This document shows positions 45,201 through 57,200 of a stretch of 64,000 bases of DNA, piece after piece. A program made the translations under genes and the position numbers. The notes under the pieces were generated by a model, which saw only the letters and a program-made list of their open reading frames with translations, had not been told where the DNA came from and did not search any database. The DNA comes from Ixodes scapularis (Eukaryota; Arthropoda; Arachnida; Ixodida; Ixodidae): NCBI RefSeq assembly GCF_016920785.2, contig NW_024609846.1, positions 85,135,816 to 85,199,815 on the forward strand. Direction: 5' to 3'. The number at the start of each line of letters is the position of its first letter. Positions within the stretch are counted from its first letter, which is position 1.

Positions 45201-48200
45201 ATGGTGAAGTATAAAGTAGAAAAATGGGCAGAAACAGAAAACATGTTAGGAGAACTCCAGAATATGGTTTTCGCAAGGATAGGCGACTAGAAAATAATTT
45301 GTATGCGGTCACACAATGTATAGAAATAGCCGAGACAATCCAACCACCGTTATGGATGGCATTTTTAGACATGCAGGGAGCATACAAATAACGGTAATCA
45401 GAAATTTCTGTAGATAAAGCTAAAGGAATCAGATTTAAATGTAAAATTGGTACGGTTTTTGAAGGAAGTGTACGTGGACAAAGGACTAACTATAACGTTG
45501 GAGGCTCAAACCACAGATACATCAGCAAAAGGCTTGGACTTAGACAGGGATGCCCCTCGCCTCTACTTTTCATTATGTACTTAAGAAAAAGGTAGAAAAG
45601 ACTGGAGATAAGAGCATTGGGCTTCAATATATTGTACATAGAGGGAGAGAAAATTAAAGACGTTTACAATTATGTTTAATGCGAAATTAGAGCTTAAAAA
45701 TCGACGCCTGCACGTAGTGATCTAAACTTTTCATCAAAGGTGTATTTCACAGGTCGGTTTTTTCTTGTAAAATTACAAAAAGGTAGCCCCCTTTTTGTAA
45801 AAAAAAAAAAAATAGGACCAAGAAACCTGCTAGGGTCAACGGCAGGCGGCGACGCAGACGACCAAGTCGAGTTGCGGGGCGCGTTTGGCGCTCAAATTGA
45901 TAGATGCCGTCGGGAGCAGCATCGGAATGTGTAGACGTCCAGCGAAAGAAAGCAGACAACATGCGTCGTTATGCAACCGCGTTTTTTTTTAAACTTTAGG
46001 TTTTGTTTTTATTGACCGCATTTATTTTTCAACCAAAGGTACATAACAAAAGATTTTTCATTTTAATGAACCCCGGTCGTCGCGAGCAGTCTCAGGAGGT
46101 AGCGCAATCTACCAATACGAGCGCCAAACGACCTCCGCAACTCGACTTGGACGTCTGCGTCGCCACCCGCCGTTGATCCTGGCAAGTTTCTTAGTCCTAT
46201 TTTTTACAGAAAGAAAGCTGCGTTTTGTAATTTTACATCAAAACACCGACCTGTGAAATACACCTTTGATGAAAAGTTTAGATTGTTACGTGCAGGCACC
46301 GATTTTTAAGGTCCATTTGAGATCTAGCCAGGTGACTTGGGACACCTTATATATGGTGGAAAAGTACAAATATCTGAGAGTGTGGATCAAAGAAGGGAAG
46401 AGATACCTTTGAGGATTATGAGAGACATATAATTAGTAAGCGTAAAAAGGTATTGGGCCATTATGAAGTATAGGGCGTTAGGGAACTTTAATACATACGA
46501 AGTAATGCGCGAAGTATGGAAAGGAGTATAATGGCACCAGGATTGACCTTTGGTAATGCAGTCTTGTGTATAAGTTCTGAAGTTCAGACGAAATTGGAGA
46601 TATGACAAAGGAGCGTTGGCAGGGTAGCTCTAGGAGCACATGGGAACATCCCAAACGAGGGAGTTCAGGGTGATATATGGGCTCACCATCGTTTGAGAGC
46701 GGAGGTACAGCGAGCGAAAATAAATTTTCACCAAAGGCTAACAGATATGGATGACATAACATCTATAAATACCTCTATATGAGGAGTCATTAACGCGAGA
46801 TGGACGAAACGTACGCAAACGCTTAGGATGAAATTCCTGCAGCCGGGAAATGGCGTGGAGTAAACGCGTTCAGTGGAAAAGGCAGTTAAGAAGGCAGAGA
46901 GATGAATGTGGGAGAAACAAATGCAGGAAAAATCATCTTTAACGATTTATAGGTCACAAAAGTAAGAAATAAGAAAAGGAAGGTTTGTTCAGTAATTCAA
47001 GACGGAGCGCTCGGCTGTTTGAGGAGAACAGAAACGTATAGGGCAAAATTTGAAGACACAATGTGAGCGCCATGTAAGGAGGAGACGGAAACTATTGAGC
47101 ATGGGATTCTAAAATGTAAAGAGCTTAATCCTGCTCTTCCCGAAGGGGCGACAAACGTACCGGTGGCCATCCGTTCCGCTGGAGAAGATGGAAGGGTGGA
47201 TTATGAAAGGGTAGAGGCAACAAAGTGGAGATTCGAGTGCTGGTGGAAATTGTCTCGGGAAAATTGAACTGCGTGCCACTCACTAGCACAGCTGGGGGTC
47301 AGGCGGGACAGAGAAAGATTGGAACTTGCTCCCGCGTGGCTCCGGCCCAGTCTGGGTCGGGTGTTAGCTGTCGCCGACAAGGTTCCACCAGAGGAAACTT
47401 GGCGTCGCCGAGGGGAGGAAGGTGATGTTTTTAGTTTTTTGCCCGGTCCCCCAAAGATCTGTCTGGCGATCATTTTATGACCTGGTGATAGTTACTGAAA
47501 CACATTGGCTTGAAATGAAAAAGGGGAAATCAGGTTTTAGAGCGCAGCTCTTAGGCGCCCGTTTCTGGCTTGAGCGGCGTCGCCGTCGCCGTCGCCGTCA
47601 GCGTAACCGCGCGGAGCATTATGGGAAATGTCCCATAATGCAGCAAAGTGGAAATTTTTTAATTATTTAGTCCTATAATGCACCGCGCGGGAAGGAGGGG
47701 GAGGGAGAAGAGGTCGAGGGGGAGGGGAGGATGAGGGAGAGAAGGAGGGGAGGGGGAGGAGGACGAGGGAGAGGGGAGGAGAAGAAAGAGGGGGAGGTGG
47801 AAGGAAGTGGGGAGGGTAAGAGAGGAAGGAGGAGGGGGAGGAGAGGAGGGGAAAACTTGAAGGAGGAGGGGGAGGAGGTGAAGGAGAAGGGAAGGAGGAA
47901 GAGGAGGAGGAAGAGGAGAGTGGAGGGGAGGAGGAGTAGCAGGGAGGATGAGGGAGGAGGGGTATACCCTCCCCTCAGTATCCTTCCCTTCTCCTCTTAA
48001 GAGCTGCGCTCCAGTTCGGGGTTACAGGGTGTTGTAAACGTCTTTCACTCTTTTGTCATTGTTTTTAGGCTAGGTGGCGCAAGGTACCGCCCGTTACAAA
48101 GGTACAGCCGTTATCATCCATCCATGCATGGTGCCCATAAGCCACGTGATCATGAACGCTCTCATTCTTGGCTTCCCCATGCTCACCTCGCCATGGTACG

Positions 48201-51200
48201 ATCAAAACCTCTCACGCAACTCGGTTACTCCTACGCTACTCTTGCTCTCGCCCCCGGCCCCTTGACCATCTACCCTGCATGCACTGGCGAGATGGTCGCG
48301 GACGATGGCGACCACGGCCAGTTCGTCCGTGACGATCTCGTCGTCGCTGGAGGTGGTCGCCAACGGATCGCAGTAAAAATGACCAGGTTCCAACATCTCT
48401 TCATAACAATCACTCTCATCGCGGCTGTGGTCAGTGTCGAAGATTCAGACGAAGCGAGCGATGCCGCATACTTCGCTCATCCTTAAATAGATGCTGAACC
48501 AACATTTCAGTATCCACAATGAGTGGCGCACGATCTTTCCTCGAACCAGCAGCCGCCGGTGTGCGCGAGCACACGCACCGAAATGGACGTCATAGTCCTC
48601 CAGTCACATTTAAGACGGCAGTAAAATGTGTGATTCAAGGAAAGGAGTAATAAAAACAAGCTTTTCATTTCCAAAACTGGGTTTGTTGTAAAAGGTAGGC
48701 GAATAATTGGTCTAACAAGCACGTAACTTTCACTTCTGGAGATAAAAAGCCTGTCTTTATTCTATTTTTACCATGAGCCACATTTCACTGTCATCTTATA
48801 AGCGTGGACGGAGGATATGACGCCGATTTCGTGTGTATGCTAGCGCAAACCGGCGGATACTGGCTCGTGGAAAGAGCGTGCGCCACCTTTATGTACACCA
48901 AAAGTTTTGGTTTCGTATCCCTTTAAGGTGAGACTGCAGCGAATGCCACAAGCACGAGAGCACGAGGTCGCTGCTTTGAATAGTCCTTTCACAAAACGAG
49001 AGCTCGCGCTAGAAATGCACGTCTCAAATCTATAGATGATTGCAAGCTGGGCGACTGGCCGCCGCCATGTCTCTGCTCGAGCAGGCACGCCCGTGCGATT
49101 ACGAGCTTGCCAAAGCTACGTTCACCCGCGCGTTGCACGCGCTTGCACGCATGGGGCACCACTTGTGGCGCCATGCTTGCAATTGTCTATAGGAGCACGG
49201 GTTAGCTGGCGCTTGTAGCTTTGGCTGCAGTCTCAGCTTGAGGGTGAACGAAGCATAAAAGTAATCGAACCGCATGCTCGAAACGCGAAAGGTAAACGGG
49301 AAGCTGAAGCACGAGACGCCGAGAGAGCCAAGGCTGAGAGTGCGCGCAAGGGCACGCCGCGCGTTAGGTGAATGACGTCACCGACACAACAAACATGGCG
49401 ACCTCCCCGACTAAGGTGGATCCGAGAGTGTAGCATATAAATCCATTTATCTACGAAATCATCGCGCCATTTTCAAGACAGAACTATCAGAAATATAGGA
49501 ACATACAATTGGCCCTAGCAGTGTAGTTATCTTATATTTTATTTTTGGCGTGTCCTAATTAAGCGATTCAGCAAATTCGTCAAAGCATTTTCAGCCAGCG
49601 TACGCAATACACTATAGGACCCATGCAGAAAATCTCTTGTTTTGTTGCTTGCAGATGGCTTGAATTTTCTGTGGGTGATTTTGATTGCATAAATATGAAA
49701 TAGTGTTCGACCGCAACGCAGCCAACACGTACATTCAGTTGCTCGAGGTGGTCTGCCGGGCCGACGCCGGACAAAAGCAGCAGCTGAGCCGAGCCGATGG
49801 TGCCCGCCGAGAGGATAACCTCTCGCTTGGCCCGCACCGTCCGCTCTTCGGCTCCTCTCTTGAAGAGAACCCCGTAGGCGTGCTTGTCCTTGAAGAGCAC
49901 CTGTACACACAGAAACGTCAAACCTGCACAGCGTCGAAGTGCCTCAATACTGTGCGACGTTAGCTTCAAAGTACATTTTGCGGAAGAACATGGCGTCGGA
50001 AAGCTAAATGGCGAATCGCTAGTGCTTGCCATTGATATCTGGCCACCAAACTGCGATTATTAAAAAGGTAATTTGCAAATTATAGTGAATTAAATTATTA
50101 ATTAGTACGGTTTTTCAATCCCCGACGAGAACCGGCGTATTCAGCATGGTATGGCCGATGGTTGCAATCCTTGACACTGGCCATGGCTCGAAGTTTGTTC
50201 CCGGAAAAACGTTTCTTTTCTTCACAACCTTCGCAGTGTTGGTATTTTTTTGAAGTCTTCACCGGAACCCCTGGTATATGAGGGAGACGGCGAAATTAAA
50301 ATCGACTCACCTTCGTCACCTTGGTCAGCAGAGAGATGTGCAGGTTTTTTCGGTGCGACAGGATTGGTCGGATGAAAGTCTTGCTCGCGCTGTACCGCAC
50401 TCCGTCCTTCACGTTGCCCTGCACCCGCGAAAAACCTGCACCAAGAGGCAGCCACGATGAAGATACACTTGTTCTCCGAGGGCGATAACTTATTGTGTAC
50501 ACACTTATTATAAATATCATAAATGCTAAAGCGTCAAACGCACTAAGCACAGCGTAGCTCACCACGAGCGTATTTTAATGGCCAACGAGCGCGAGCTCGA
50601 CATCTGTGACTAATGAACATCCGTGTGCGCTGCGCTGCCATATATAGTGACTCCTCTTGACTAATTTTCAGCAGGTCACTCGAAGACTAAATCACTGCGA
50701 TCTAGCGATCTGACAGTCCTGCCTCGTTAGAGCATCTTCACCCACGAATGAAGAGGGCCTGCGACGTGACACCGAGGATGATGTACCACGTGCTCAATGC
50801 GATGCTCATAATGCCTCACATCGCAGAGTTAATGTGCTTGCCATTCGCCGAGTTCCATCGGTGGACCACGGTGATTGGCTCTCCAAGTGCTCGACATAAA
50901 AGTGGACTCACGCGCATTTTGCTTTAGAGTGTACACAGTCCCCGAGCATCTTATTATTGTTCCGCACCCAATGAGGTTGCTGCATTAGCCGACCAAGAAG
51001 GCCGAAGAACGAATATAGAAGGAGCAGAAATACAGTAGGCCACGCCCGGCGTTTGTTTAAGCTGCCAGGGATTATATATAGGTTGAGACAATTTACCTTA
51101 CAATTGCTACAGTACAGAAAATTGCAATTGCCTGCTTGTGTGGGACCGTTGTAGTCAACGTAGTCGTAGCCAAGTTCCTTGCCAGCTTCCAAGAAGGTCT

Positions 51201-54200
51201 TGCTGAGCAACGTGCGGATGTTCGGGTAATCCACCGGAAGCTCGCCGCTGCTGCCGTGGTAACCTGGGGAAGGGCGGGCGCAAGGCCGATCGTGCAAGAA
51301 ATGTGTGCGAGTGTTCGATCTACCAGGATGCACTACCAAAGATTGAACCTCCTTCCATCAGCCGAACCAGTGAGCAGGCTCATCGATATCATGTAGTGGC
51401 AAAAGGGGCGGACACCTTATGGGCACTGAAACCGCATGGCTGTTGAAGCACGACACCGATCGTTCTTCTCACCATTTTAGCTGGCTGAAGGTGGGACAGG
51501 CAGAACCATGATCGGTGTTCCGAGTGCACCTCTAGCTATAGCGTATGCATGTGGAACCCCCAAGACTCCAAAGAATACCTGCTCCAAGCTTGGAAAGCAG
51601 TTATTCTCTAGACAGCAGGTAGGCACTGTGTGAGCTACGTCCATTCTGAAATATGTTTTGTTAATTGAGAGTAAATTTATGTCATTAGCCGAGATACCAT
51701 AGGGTTGAACGAGAACATCCTTTTAGGAAAAGGACGTCACTATGTAACACATCATCCTTAGGTAGAGCTGCTCAGTTTTCAATTTTATTCTTGCGTGCTA
51801 CGGTTCTCATGAAGTCCTGATTCTATCTTCTTATCGAAGGCTATTCTGAAGAAATCAATGTAAAACGCACTGGGTTGGGAGTGCAGTCTGCAGCACCCAA
51901 CTGAGTACCGCTAAACGCTCTCAAGATCACATTATCCCAACACAAACGGCGAAGCGACAAAGTGCGCGCAGTTGTTTGTGAATTTAACCACATTCGATGA
52001 CTGCGCGCCATCTATACTTCCGTCCTGAATCACTGGAATGCAGCGAAGCAGGCAATCAGCACACCTCCCCCACCCTATCCATGGGCCCTCTTCAGTAAAT
52101 TTACCACCTATTCAAGACGAGGCTTACACAGTACGTCACAATTCCTAACCCACCGGGCCACCACCGGCGGCAGACGCGCTAAGGCTCGTAGACGCCGAAG
52201 AGCGGCATACACGTGAGCCTTGGCGTCTGCCGCGGCCTATCATTTCGCTCGCTGTCAGACTATCATAGTCAGACACTGCACGGACAATGTGTGGGTCCAC
52301 CAGAGTCGGCGACAGAATGAAAACGGCCGGGCCTGCCTTTTAAAAGCGAGAGCCTCCAGCACGCGCCTTCCGCCGTGCTTTTGTCGCGGGCGCGCGCTCG
52401 AGGTACTCGAGGTGCACGGGTGCCAAAGCATTGTCGCAGATAGGAATGTCACGCTGGAGGCGGTACAAATGAATCTTCTCCCTGCTGCTCTCACCTTGTG
52501 ATGGTCTTATCAGAAAGAAAGGCGAAGGCGCCTTTTTGTATTCTCGGCGGGTTCCAGCTCACCGTTGTGCACATACTGCTTGACGTGAAAGGACTCGATG
52601 CTCTTGAAGTAGGGCAGCACCTCGTCGTAGGACCAACCCTTGGCGCCGTACTCCTCGGCCCACGAGTTGTAGTCACGCTTGTTTCCGCGCACGTGCATCA
52701 TGAAGTTGATGACGCTTGAACCGCCCAGCACCTTGCCTCGAGCCCACGGACTGTACTGCGTCGAAGACGTTGTATAGAAATTCCGACGTGTTTTCGCCAG
52801 CCTTCGACACGTTCGGCGGCATTCGTCGGAAAGTTATATTAGAGGTTCACCGCGCACGCAGGAAACGCAGATAGAATACGAGTGCCTTGGGGATGCACCT
52901 TTGAGGCTGCTTGATTGGCTCCACAGGATTTTATAGCGTTGGCTGAGGTCGGGCATTAATTTTGATGGTGTCGAATGCACGCTGTGGAAGCGTTTCGGTG
53001 GCGTGGCATCAGCACGACAAGCCCAGCGTCAGATCTCCACAGCTCAGCCCCTTGAAAAGCGTGCAAAGCAGACGTCATAGCGAAAGCTGGCGCCACGAAG
53101 TGTCTATGAGAAATCGTAGCCTCCTTTATAATAATATCTCGATAATATCAGCATTTACTGCAATCTACGGGAGTATCCATTACGTGTTATGAAGCTGAGT
53201 GCCCGTATGCGTGGCTTCCAGACCTTTCTACACACCCTTTCCACAAGGATGCGGCCATCTTGAATGTCATCACTTGGTATGCGGTGAAACACCGTTCTGA
53301 TCTCTCCACGCCGCTTGAAGGTGTTTACGAAAAATGCGTGGTTGTCACACATTCTTGTTTTGCCTCACCTATATTTTCTCGCATATTTCAGGCTGAAAAA
53401 TTCTATTATTTTTTCCTCCTGCATACCAGATATGATACCCACGTGACTGAGAACGACGGAAATCAGGAAACGTCCTTATGCGCTGATCACATTGCCAGCC
53501 CCGTGCGAAGAGCTGTGTCAGCAGCGTGCTCGACTCCCACGCCGCTGGCTGGTTTGATCCCCGCCAGCGCTTGTCCTTTTTATCTCCCTTTTGTTTGCAT
53601 GACTGGAATGTTCCAGGTGACTCGATAATCTGTTGTTTGTACGAGCTCGGAAACTTCTAGATACCCGCGTGCTTTCAAAAGGAGCTTCGCATGGCTGCGT
53701 GAGTGAGTCTTCCTGCCGTCACCGTCAAAGTTCGGTCTTTGTTACTTTATGTTCCTCGGCACACGTACGTAGCATTAAACGTTCATTTTAAGTTTTATTA
53801 ATCAAGTTTATGTTTTTATTTGTGACAATATGTGCTAAAAATGCAGGATAAGAATTAGTTCCACCTCCCTCACCGGCACGTACTGCCTTCCGTCGTGCTT
53901 TGGCTGCACGTGCTCACGAACCCCTGAAGTATTGTCAAAGTCAGAAGATTATCAAAGGCAGAATTTTCGCGCTAGTTGAGTTTAAACTCAATTGAATTGA
54001 ATTGTGTTGTGTGTATGTTTATACGGCTGGACTGCCTGAACGAGCGACTTGTCTCTCAGCTGTAGATAAGCAAGCTGCCAGTGCAGCACAATCGCTAGCC
54101 TGGGATTCTTAACGTACACCACGCAGTAAGGATACACGACCACACGCCGGTACTATAGAGTTTCAACTGCATTCTTAAAGGCCGACAAGCAGCCATAACG

Positions 54201-57200
54201 GAGGAAACACTACCTCAGTTCCTTTTTTCCATTCAACAAAAAGGGAAACACTCCTCTCTGCGGGGAGTAGCTCATCAGACGCTCTGAACAGCAATCAGAC
54301 ACTCGCTTCTCTGGGGAGAGTAGTGGACAAGTGTGCGAGAGGGAACGGAGAGAAGGAAACTGCCAACAGGTTTTCTGCCCGGCCAGGAGACTCTTTTAAC
54401 ATATGTCTCGATGGCGCTCCCTTACCGTACCTATCCGTGACATCACGACCAGAATTTGTCACGCCGTGACGTCGCCTGTAGTAATCCTGGCAATTTATAT
54501 CAGTCCCGAACGACAAGTTGGATGTTGTGCGTGAAAAGCACGGTAGAAGATTTTAGTCATTGTACTCTTCAACCAATACCGTTTTTGAAAGTATGACCTA
54601 CTCTCACTTTAATCGAAAAAAAAAAAGTTAATTAAACTAAAGATGTCATAGTGACGGCTTGGTTCATCGTGGAATGTCGACTACGACTAGAGCAGCGCTA
54701 CGTCGCCAGCAAAAAAGAAGATCGCAATCTCATGGCGGGCAGACCTTTTGCGGAAAACTTTCTCAAATGCGCAGGGTAAGTGGGTAAGCAACTGAATTCT
54801 GCTGATGACTCCCAAGACAAACAATAAGCTCAGTACGTGCGACGACGCGATAAGATGCATGTTGCTGTTGACCGAGTAGTATTCACCGATGTTTGTTCGC
54901 GAACAAGCACACTGCCGTCCGCTATTGGCGGACTCCTGTGCGCTTCCGGTTTTCCTCTTGTCTTTGTGGTCCGCATTCTTTTGTTATTTATTCTGCTTAC
55001 TACAATGTGCGAATGTTCTTACAAACATACGCGTATTACAGAAACGTCTGCAACGGAAAATCTTCTTACCCGATCGCTGTGCGTTGCTGAAGAATAAATA
55101 AATACACTACCGAGGTCTAGTGGGCCACCAAATACTGTGGCGCCCTCGCGGTATCAACTCCCCCGAAAGCGGTAAATATAGTGAGACATCTAGAAAACCA
55201 CCATCTATGGACGTTTTTTGTATCCTTTCGTTCTCAGTCACGTGGGTTCCGTATCTGGTACGCGGGACGAAAAAATAATAAAACATCTCAACCTGGAATA
55301 CGCGAGAAAATGTAGGTGAGGCAAAACAAGAATGTGTGACAATCACGCATTTTTCCTGAACATCTTCCAGCGGCGTGGAGAGATCAAAACGATGTTTGAA
55401 CGCATAGCAGAAGTGATGATATTCAAGATGGCTGCGCCCTTGTGGAAAAGGTGTATAGATTACAGGAGGGATCACGCATGCAGCTTAGCCAGGTTTTCTT
55501 CTTTTTTTTTTTCTTTGAGGGTAAAAAAAAAGGGGGGGGGGGGGGGTGTTTGGAATGGCTGGGAGCAGTGTTGCCAGATGGAGAAAAAAAAAGTCAGCAG
55601 ATTGATCCCTAAAAAGTCAGTAGGTTTGCACAAAAATCAGTAGATTCTACGAAATATGTGTTTTGCCATGTTTTGCTATTTCCATTAATACACACTTCGA
55701 AGAAATAGTATAGAGTAACATAGAACATAGTAACAAATACAAATAAAAATGAAAAAAAAACAAGACCAGTTCTGGAGTAATTGCTTGTGAAGGACAAATT
55801 AAAATGGCACCATAAATGTTTCTTTTTTTATTAATCATTATCGACTATTTCGAGGATTATTCTTTGAAATCGAGACTGAGCCACTTTTGGCATCAACGGA
55901 TGAGGGCGAAAGTGCGACATCCACCTGTCGCTATTATTGACACGAAACCAAAACAAGACGTTCCGGCAAGTGCGCGCGTACATGTCCAATGGAAGTCCTC
56001 TGCAAGCTGCCATCTTTCCTTACTGGGCTGTGGAAGGTTTTTGAAGCAATGCTGTCGGCGCAGAGCACTGTTGAGGCTACGCGTCGTCTGCTACGGGCTT
56101 ATTTCTTTTTCGCCTGACCCAAAGTTTGCGTTCAAACGTGAAGAACTTCATTCGTTAGCTTTTTAAGCCACCGAGGAATAAGATTATATAATTTTCTTGC
56201 CACAACCTGCCAAATAAAAGTAAATAAGTGAAATTTGGATGTCGATCCCACGCATTCCGCCGGGCGAATGAATGAAAATGGCGGCCCTCTCCGCTCAACT
56301 TGGAGGAGCCGAGAGTTCAGGCGCATGCGCTCACGCCTCTCGCTCTGCGCCGCGGGCTGATTGGCTCACTCGGGAGAGGGACGTTACGGCGAGATCATAG
56401 ACTGGCCAAACTCTCTCCATATATGGCTCTGGCCCGGATGTCACCGTCGAATCTGCCGAATCTGCCGAACCTGCTCTGGGTAAATAGATCGATGAATATA
56501 CGGCTACGTCACTCGAATAGGACGGGCTTCTGGGCCATGTAGCCAGTGCTTCGTTTTTAATTCTGGTACAATATGAGTTTCCTTTGATGACCGACACTGG
56601 GAACTGAAGGGGACAAATAAAAAAAATTTAATATGTTTACAAAAAAAAAGTCAGTAGATTTTCTTGTTTTTCAGTGAATCAGTAGACCCGGAACGAAGTC
56701 AGTAGATCTGCTGATAAATCAGTAGACCTGGCAACACTGGCAGGGAGTTCTCAAACCTGTGGAGTGAGGGGGGGGGGGGGGGGTGTCATGAATTTGCATA
56801 TAGGGTCGATAAGATTTCAAAAGGGGAAGGGAAGAGTGGGCTGAACCCCATCGATCCTGGGTAAGAAAGGGAGATTCTTTGCTCTTGTTAGCTGTATTAC
56901 CTTGGTAATGCCCGTGTCCCACAAGAGCGACAGACAGAGACAAAAGACAGCGACAAGCCTCAAACCCATGCAGCATGCTCGCGATGGTACCTTTGGCAGG
57001 TGTTTAGTCGTTCGGTGCTCGTGAAGTAAGCACGAGCAATTGCAAGCCTGTCAATGCCACCCTCGCGTGCATGACGCTCGTGTTTGAGCATAGCCTACTT
57101 TATTCTACAATCCTCTGAAATCACGAAAGACTCTGGTTTGAGGCTTGTCGTTGTCTTGTTTCTGTCTGTCGCTCTAGTGGGACACGGGCATAACAAAAGT

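Larger units (their letters stand above)
41940..47275 (+). mobile_element. LINE D, degenerate LINE with PHD/esterase-type ORF1
   Basis: It contains an AT-rich 5' UTR-like lead, an ORF1 remnant (PHD-like finger, coiled coil, SGNH esterase-like segment), an endonuclease remnant (IIIIGDMNAY), an RT remnant (FLDMQGAY; LRQGCPSPLLF) and a C-terminal zinc-knuckle-like HGILKC region near 47100. All frames are heavily broken. A 608-bp foldback element splits the RT region. It is in intron 6 of the GMC gene and opposite in strand to it. Confidence 0.75.

Noticed and set aside
47731..48000. Arginine/glycine/glutamate-rich open frame
   Set aside because: It is a GGAGGA polypurine tract inside the composite repeat, and every frame stays open by composition.
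48124..48486. 120-codon open frame
   Set aside because: No signal, domain or splice context was recognised, and the hydrophobic segment near its end is not preceded by a plausible start. I could not support it as a gene.
51085..51131. Alternative GT donor (GTAAAT) for GMC exon 4
   Set aside because: It would add about 12 non-conserved residues and leave exon 5 out of frame, so the GC donor fits better.
53155..55643. Frames beginning MCDNHAFF at two places, suggesting paralogous exons
   Set aside because: They lie in the two arms of an inverted repeat, change frame relative to each other and lack splice sites.
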